DNA of 64,000 bases. It comes from RGIG4576 sp045656705 (GTDB lineage: Bacteria; Bacteroidota; Bacteroidia; Bacteroidales; Muribaculaceae). The stretch spans positions 27,152-91,151 of the forward strand of contig JAZORR010000031.1 of the NCBI GenBank assembly GCA_045656705.1, given 5' to 3'. The notes beneath the pieces are model-generated. The model did not search any database, was not told where the DNA came from, and was given only the letters and a program-made list of their open reading frames with translations. Numbering within the stretch: the stretch's first letter is position 1; each line of letters begins with the position of its first letter. This document shows positions 60,320 to 64,000 of the stretch, piece after piece. A program made the translations under genes and the position numbers.

Positions 60320-60359
60320 TAGCATAAACAATAATTTTAAATCTAAAAACTAAGAAATT

Positions 60360-61841
60360 ATGGCATTCCCTATTATCACAGCTCAAGAAGCTGCTGAATA
60401 TGTGAAACATGGTGATAATTTAGGTATATCTGGCTTTACTGCTGCTGGTACACCTAAGGTGGTTCCTGCTGCTATTGCCGAAAAGGCTGAGCGTGAACAT
60501 GCTGCTGGCAGAGAGTTCAAGGTTAATTTGTTCACAGGTGCGTCTACCAACGATGCTACCGATGGTGCTCTTGCTCGTGCTAATGCTATTGACAAGCGTA
60601 CTCCTTACCAAGGTAGTGGCGATTTGCGTGCAGGTGCTAATAAACAACAACTTAACTATTTCGACCTTCACCTTAGTGAATTAGCTCAAAAAATACGTCA
60701 AGGTACTTATGGTAAGATTGATGTGGCTATTATTGAAGCTCAATCAGTAAACGACGAAGGCGAAATCGTTCTTGGTACAGGTGTGGGTAATATCCCAACT
60801 CTTGCAGCTCTCGCTGAAAAGGTTATTGTGGAAGTGAACGACCAAATTCCAGCCGAAATTCGTGGTTTACACGATGTATATATTCCTCTTGATCCTCCTT
60901 GCCGTCGCGAAATTCCTATCTACACAGCAAGCGATCGCATTGGTTCGCCTGTGTTAAAGGTAGATCCTAAGAAAATCGTGGGCGTGGTGAATACAAGTGC
61001 ATCTATTGGTGGTGGTGCGTTCTCTCCAGTTGATGAAAAGACAATGCGCATCGGTAATTTCGTTTGTGATTTCCTTCTTGGCGAAATGAAGGCTGGTCGC
61101 ATTCCTAAGACTTTCCTTCCTCTTCAATCGGGTGTGGGTAACATTGCTAATGCAGTGCTTGCAAGTCTTGAGGCTAATCCTGAAGTGCCTGTATTTGAAA
61201 TGTACACCGAGGTAGTGCAAGATGCAGTAGTTAACTTGTTGTTGAGCGGTAAGTGTAAGTTTGCAAGCTCAAGTTCAATGACTTTCTCTAACGAAGCTAA
61301 CAAACTTTTCTTCGATAATATCGATAAACTTGGTGATAAGTTGCTTCTTCGTCCATGTGAAATCTCTAACCACCCTGAAGTTGTGCGCCGTCTTGGTGTT
61401 ATCTCAATGAACACAGCTATTGAAGCCGATATTTTCGGTAATGTTAACTCTACTCATGTGGCTGGTACTAAGATGATGAATGGTATTGGTGGTTCGGGCG
61501 ACTTTACTCGCAATGCTTATATCTCTATCTTTAGTTGTCCATCAGAATCTAAGGAAGGTGCTATTAGTAATATTGTACCTATGGTGAGTCACCTCGATCA
61601 CAGCGAACACTCTGTGGATATCGTAATCACCGACCAAGGTATTGCCGACCTTCGTGGAAAATCTCCTATCCAACGTGCTAAGGAAGTGATTGAAAACTGT
61701 GCGCATCCAGATTATCGTCCATTGCTTCGTGAATATTTGGCAATGGCGAAGGGTGGTCACACACCTCACACTCTTCAGTCGGCATTTGCTTTCCATACTG
61801 CTCTTTCTACAGAAGGCACTATGAAAGCTGCTAAGTTTTAA
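60360..61841 (+). CDS. Acetyl-CoA hydrolase/transferase (succinate CoA-transferase type)
   Basis: This 493-residue enzyme belongs to the Cat1/AarC-like family that exchanges CoA between acetate, succinate or propionate. It starts with HGDNLGISGFTAAGTPKVVP (glycine-rich CoA site), has VFEMYTEVVQDAVVNLLLSG with the expected catalytic Glu, and MNGIGGSGDFTRNAYISIFS and VDIVITDQGIADLRGKSPIQ. Bacteroidota use such enzymes in the succinate-propionate fermentation route. The codon choice is that of a highly expressed gene. It is transcribed alone between a promoter and a terminator. Confidence 0.93.
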   Translation: MAFPIITAQEAAEYVKHGDNLGISGFTAAGTPKVVPAAIAEKAEREHAAGREFKVNLFTGASTNDATDGALARANAIDKRTPYQGSGDLRAGANKQQLNYFDLHLSELAQKIRQGTYGKIDVAIIEAQSVNDEGEIVLGTGVGNIPTLAALAEKVIVEVNDQIPAEIRGLHDVYIPLDPPCRREIPIYTASDRIGSPVLKVDPKKIVGVVNTSASIGGGAFSPVDEKTMRIGNFVCDFLLGEMKAGRIPKTFLPLQSGVGNIANAVLASLEANPEVPVFEMYTEVVQDAVVNLLLSGKCKFASSSSMTFSNEANKLFFDNIDKLGDKLLLRPCEISNHPEVVRRLGVISMNTAIEADIFGNVNSTHVAGTKMMNGIGGSGDFTRNAYISIFSCPSESKEGAISNIVPMVSHLDHSEHSVDIVITDQGIADLRGKSPIQRAKEVIENCAHPDYRPLLREYLAMAKGGHTPHTLQSAFAFHTALSTEGTMKAAKF

Positions 61842-61865
61842 TTGAAAGAAATTCCCATTTAATAT

Positions 61866-61904
61866 AAGAGTCAATCTTTTTCTTTGAAAGGTTGGCTCTT
61901 TTTT
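61866..61904 (+). terminator. Terminator of the CoA-transferase gene
   Basis: An AGAGTCAATC-type arm pairs with GGTTGGCTCTT and is followed by T. Confidence 0.75.
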
Positions 61905-61968
61905 AAATTATTTTGCAACCAATTCACATCTTTAGTGCGTCTAAGACATAAAATAACCATTATAAGAT

Positions 61969-62973
61969 ATGAGAAAATTTTTATTTTTGTCAGGAATAGC
62001 GTTTAGTTTGATGTGCTTTTCTTGTTCGTGTGATTTGATTTGTGCAGTGGCTGAAAGTTATGAGGAGGAGAATTATCCACTTTCTTCTACTAAGTTATAT
62101 GTGAGTGATTTTTCTTCAGTACAAAATAGTACTGTGATTGATGTTAATTATACTCAAGGAGAGAAGGATAGTGTCGAACTTATTTGTCCGCAGACTTGTG
62201 AAAAGTCAATTATAATTAAGGTAGACAATGGTTGTTTGAAAATTTCTTATGATCCTGAGTTGAGCAATGAATCCCAAAATAAACTGTCAAAGATGCTAAA
62301 ACAAAGTAAAATGTTTATTTCATCCCCAACAATCACTTCTGTAATCATAAATGGTAGTAGTGCGTTTGGTGCAACGTGCGATTTGAATGTGGATAAGTTT
62401 GATGCTGTTTTAAATGGTAGTGGTGATATTATGCTTCAAGGTATGCAGTGCAAAGGTGATGTGAACTTGAACGTGAATGGAAGTGGTTATATTGTGCTTG
62501 CTCGCGAGTTGAAAACGAAGTCTGCTATAATAGGTGTGAATGGTTCTGGAGATGTACAATGTGAAATGGTTACTGCCTACGATGTGTTGGCTACTGTTGA
62601 CGGTTCTGGAGATGTCGTGCTTGATGGTGTTACATCGGTAAACTGTAAATTAGGCGTGAATGGTTCCGGTGACTTGAATGTGAAAAAGATTAAAGCAGAA
62701 GGTGTAGATGTAAATTTGACAGGAAGTGGAGATGTTATGATGAACGGTGTGTGTGATATAGCTAATTTTACGCTTATTGGTTCGGGTGATATTTCGGCAA
62801 CAGGTCTTGTGGTGCAAGATGTGAATGCTACAGTTACAAGTTCTGGAGATGTGCGATGTATGGTTAGTGGTACGCTTGTGGCTAATGTCGCAGGTTCTGG
62901 TACGATAGGTTATAAAGGCAGTCCAGCTATTTCTGGTAGATTTAAAGAGGGTAGTGTGTATAAAATAAAGTAA
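61969..62973 (+). CDS. GIN-domain (DUF2807) lipoprotein
   Basis: This 334-residue protein has a lipobox MCFSC (about Cys17-19). From about residue 130 it forms a beta helix of regular turns, each centred on a GSGD-type corner (DAVLNGSGDIMLQGMQ, LNVNGSGYIVLAREL, IGVNGSGDVQCEM, ATVDGSGDVVLDGV, LGVNGSGDLNVKKI, NLTGSGDVMMNGV). This is the DUF2807/GIN domain, found in putative adhesins and in signalling loci of Bacteroidota. The N-terminal part (about 40-125) leads into the helix. The regular repetition gives a rough view of about nine turns. Function unknown. Confidence 0.9.
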   Translation: MRKFLFLSGIAFSLMCFSCSCDLICAVAESYEEENYPLSSTKLYVSDFSSVQNSTVIDVNYTQGEKDSVELICPQTCEKSIIIKVDNGCLKISYDPELSNESQNKLSKMLKQSKMFISSPTITSVIINGSSAFGATCDLNVDKFDAVLNGSGDIMLQGMQCKGDVNLNVNGSGYIVLARELKTKSAIIGVNGSGDVQCEMVTAYDVLATVDGSGDVVLDGVTSVNCKLGVNGSGDLNVKKIKAEGVDVNLTGSGDVMMNGVCDIANFTLIGSGDISATGLVVQDVNATVTSSGDVRCMVSGTLVANVAGSGTIGYKGSPAISGRFKEGSVYKIK

Positions 62974-63048
62974 TTCATAGGAATTTATATAAATCCCATT
63001 AATCCTTTTTCGTTTTTATTAGTCTTATCTATGTAAAATAGAAAAAAG

Positions 63049-63801
63049 ATGTTGAAACGACTATACATATTATATATAGCAGTATTCATTGGTGTAATTT
63101 CGCTAAATGCTCAGAATTTCATTCATGAAAGCCTCAATTATCAGATAATATATCATTGGGGACTTGTGTGGAAGCATGCAGCTAATGCTCGTATCGAAAT
63201 TAAAGATAATCAAAAAGGGCAATATGATGCACGCCTATATGCACGCACTCTTTCGTGGGTTGATAAAGTATATAAGGTAAGGGATACGCTTTACTCTACA
63301 ATAGATAAAAAGCACTTTGTACCTATTAAATATGTAAAAGCTACTCACGAAAAAGGTCATGTGGGGTGGGATATAGTTACTTTTTCTCAAAAAGATGGTG
63401 GCACTTTCGGTGCTTGCTTAAGAAAACGTCCCGGCAAACAAGATTTTTCTATCAATTTGCACACCGAGGGCAACGCCTACGATATGCTTAGTGTATTTTA
63501 TATGTTACGCACCATCGATATGCAGGTGTTGAAGAATAAAGGCGCCACGAATACCACTGTCTTTTCTGGTAAACGAAAGGAACGTCTTGATATAAAATAT
63601 GTAGGGGAGGAACGTATAAAATTGCGTGATGAGAGTTGGCATAATGCTTTTCATATCAAATTTTGCTTCACCGAAGAAGGTAAAAGTAAGTCAAGCGACG
63701 ATATTGATACATGGATTTCTGCCGACAAGGCCAAAGTTCCTCTTATGTTGAGGGGCTGTCTACCTATAGGTGAAGTGCGTGTATATTATTCAGGAAAGTG
63801 A
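63049..63801 (+). CDS. Exported DUF3108-family protein
   Basis: This 250-residue protein has a signal peptide (about 1-21, ending LNAQN). The mature part matches the DUF3108 layout: LNYQIIYHWGLVWKHAANAR at the start, DTLYSTIDKKHFVPIKYVKA in the middle, DMLSVFYMLRTIDMQVLKNK, and DIDTWISADKAKVPLMLRGC at the end. Members are periplasmic and of unknown function; the fold is lipocalin-like in related envelope proteins. The gene follows the GIN lipoprotein after 75 bp without a clear promoter. Confidence 0.88.
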   Translation: MLKRLYILYIAVFIGVISLNAQNFIHESLNYQIIYHWGLVWKHAANARIEIKDNQKGQYDARLYARTLSWVDKVYKVRDTLYSTIDKKHFVPIKYVKATHEKGHVGWDIVTFSQKDGGTFGACLRKRPGKQDFSINLHTEGNAYDMLSVFYMLRTIDMQVLKNKGATNTTVFSGKRKERLDIKYVGEERIKLRDESWHNAFHIKFCFTEEGKSKSSDDIDTWISADKAKVPLMLRGCLPIGEVRVYYSGK

Positions 63802-63950
63802 CAGGCCTCAAAAAAACCTAAAACGGCAAAATATGTTATAAAACATAGTTCTAAAAATATTTAACATCTCTTAACAAATATATAAATCACTGATTGATAG
63901 GTATTTGTTAAAAATCTTCAAAAAATCTTGAAAAAATAATTATAGAAAAA

Positions 63951-63981
63951 TTTGTCAGTTTGAAAAAAGTGCGTAACTTTG
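63951..63981 (+). promoter_or_regulatory. Strong promoter at the window end
   Basis: TTTG (63951-63954), a 19-bp spacer and TAACTTTG (63974-63981) give a full consensus match. The gene it drives lies beyond the window. The 150 bp before it are very AT-rich and contain no gene. Confidence 0.75.
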
Positions 63982-64000
63982 CACTCGCTTTCGGAAACAA

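Overview
The window comes from an AT-rich member of the Bacteroidota, most likely the order Bacteroidales (Prevotellaceae/Muribaculaceae-like). Supporting signs are a SusD-family lipoprotein, many Cys-anchored surface lipoproteins, promoters with the Bacteroidota TTG-N19-21-TANNTTTG pattern, few Shine-Dalgarno sequences, C-terminal sorting tails of the type IX secretion (T9SS) type, a C10 (streptopain-like) protease, DUF5074 propellers and an acetyl-CoA/succinate CoA-transferase. The genus cannot be fixed from the sequence alone.

Layout. 1-3034: the end of a SusD-containing uptake operon with two surface lipoproteins. 3221-6937: secreted C10 protease, a small secreted protein, an SGNH-like lipoprotein and a rhodanese lipoprotein. 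7072-21598: the most striking region, two consecutive operons each headed by a cobalamin riboswitch. Operon 1 is a BtuB-type TonB receptor, a BtuG-like propeller lipoprotein, a second lipoprotein with an unnamed domain, a T9SS-tailed propeller protein and a 1443-residue T9SS-tailed protein that joins both domain types. Operon 2 is a second BtuB/BtuG-like pair. Together they look like an elaborate surface system for capturing vitamin B12 or related corrinoids. 21795-25148: a large fimbrillin-like/GLUG-repeat lipoprotein behind a perfect palindrome and a G tract.

25285-28600 is an accessory patch rich in small palindromes. It holds an IS200-like (RAYT-type) tyrosine transposase broken by one in-frame stop and flanked by inverted REP copies, a BspA-like LRR protein built from 69-bp DNA repeats, an orphan protein, a possible 51-aa gene, and two copies of a promoter cassette. 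A 20-bp motif from this cassette also occurs upstream of the rhodanese gene.

28607-49245: MFS transporter and serine hydrolase; a minus-strand operon yjdM - AmgK-like kinase/RapZ-C fusion - MurU-like uridylyltransferase (cell-wall sugar recycling); hflX; a cyclophilin lipoprotein overlapping an M16 protease; a DUF349 protein; an undecaprenyl-phosphate sugar transferase; an orphan; a SanA-like protein; a C1 peptidase; acyltransferase and SGNH esterase; an iron alcohol dehydrogenase. 49400-64000: gltX, a possible outer-membrane protein, two convergent Stealth phosphotransferases, nagB, exoA, a HAD phosphatase, fabI, a YidE/AspT-family transporter, a divergent polysaccharide deacetylase, the CoA-transferase, a GIN-domain lipoprotein and a DUF3108 protein. 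The window ends in a strong promoter. I saw no rRNA, tRNA, CRISPR array or prophage.
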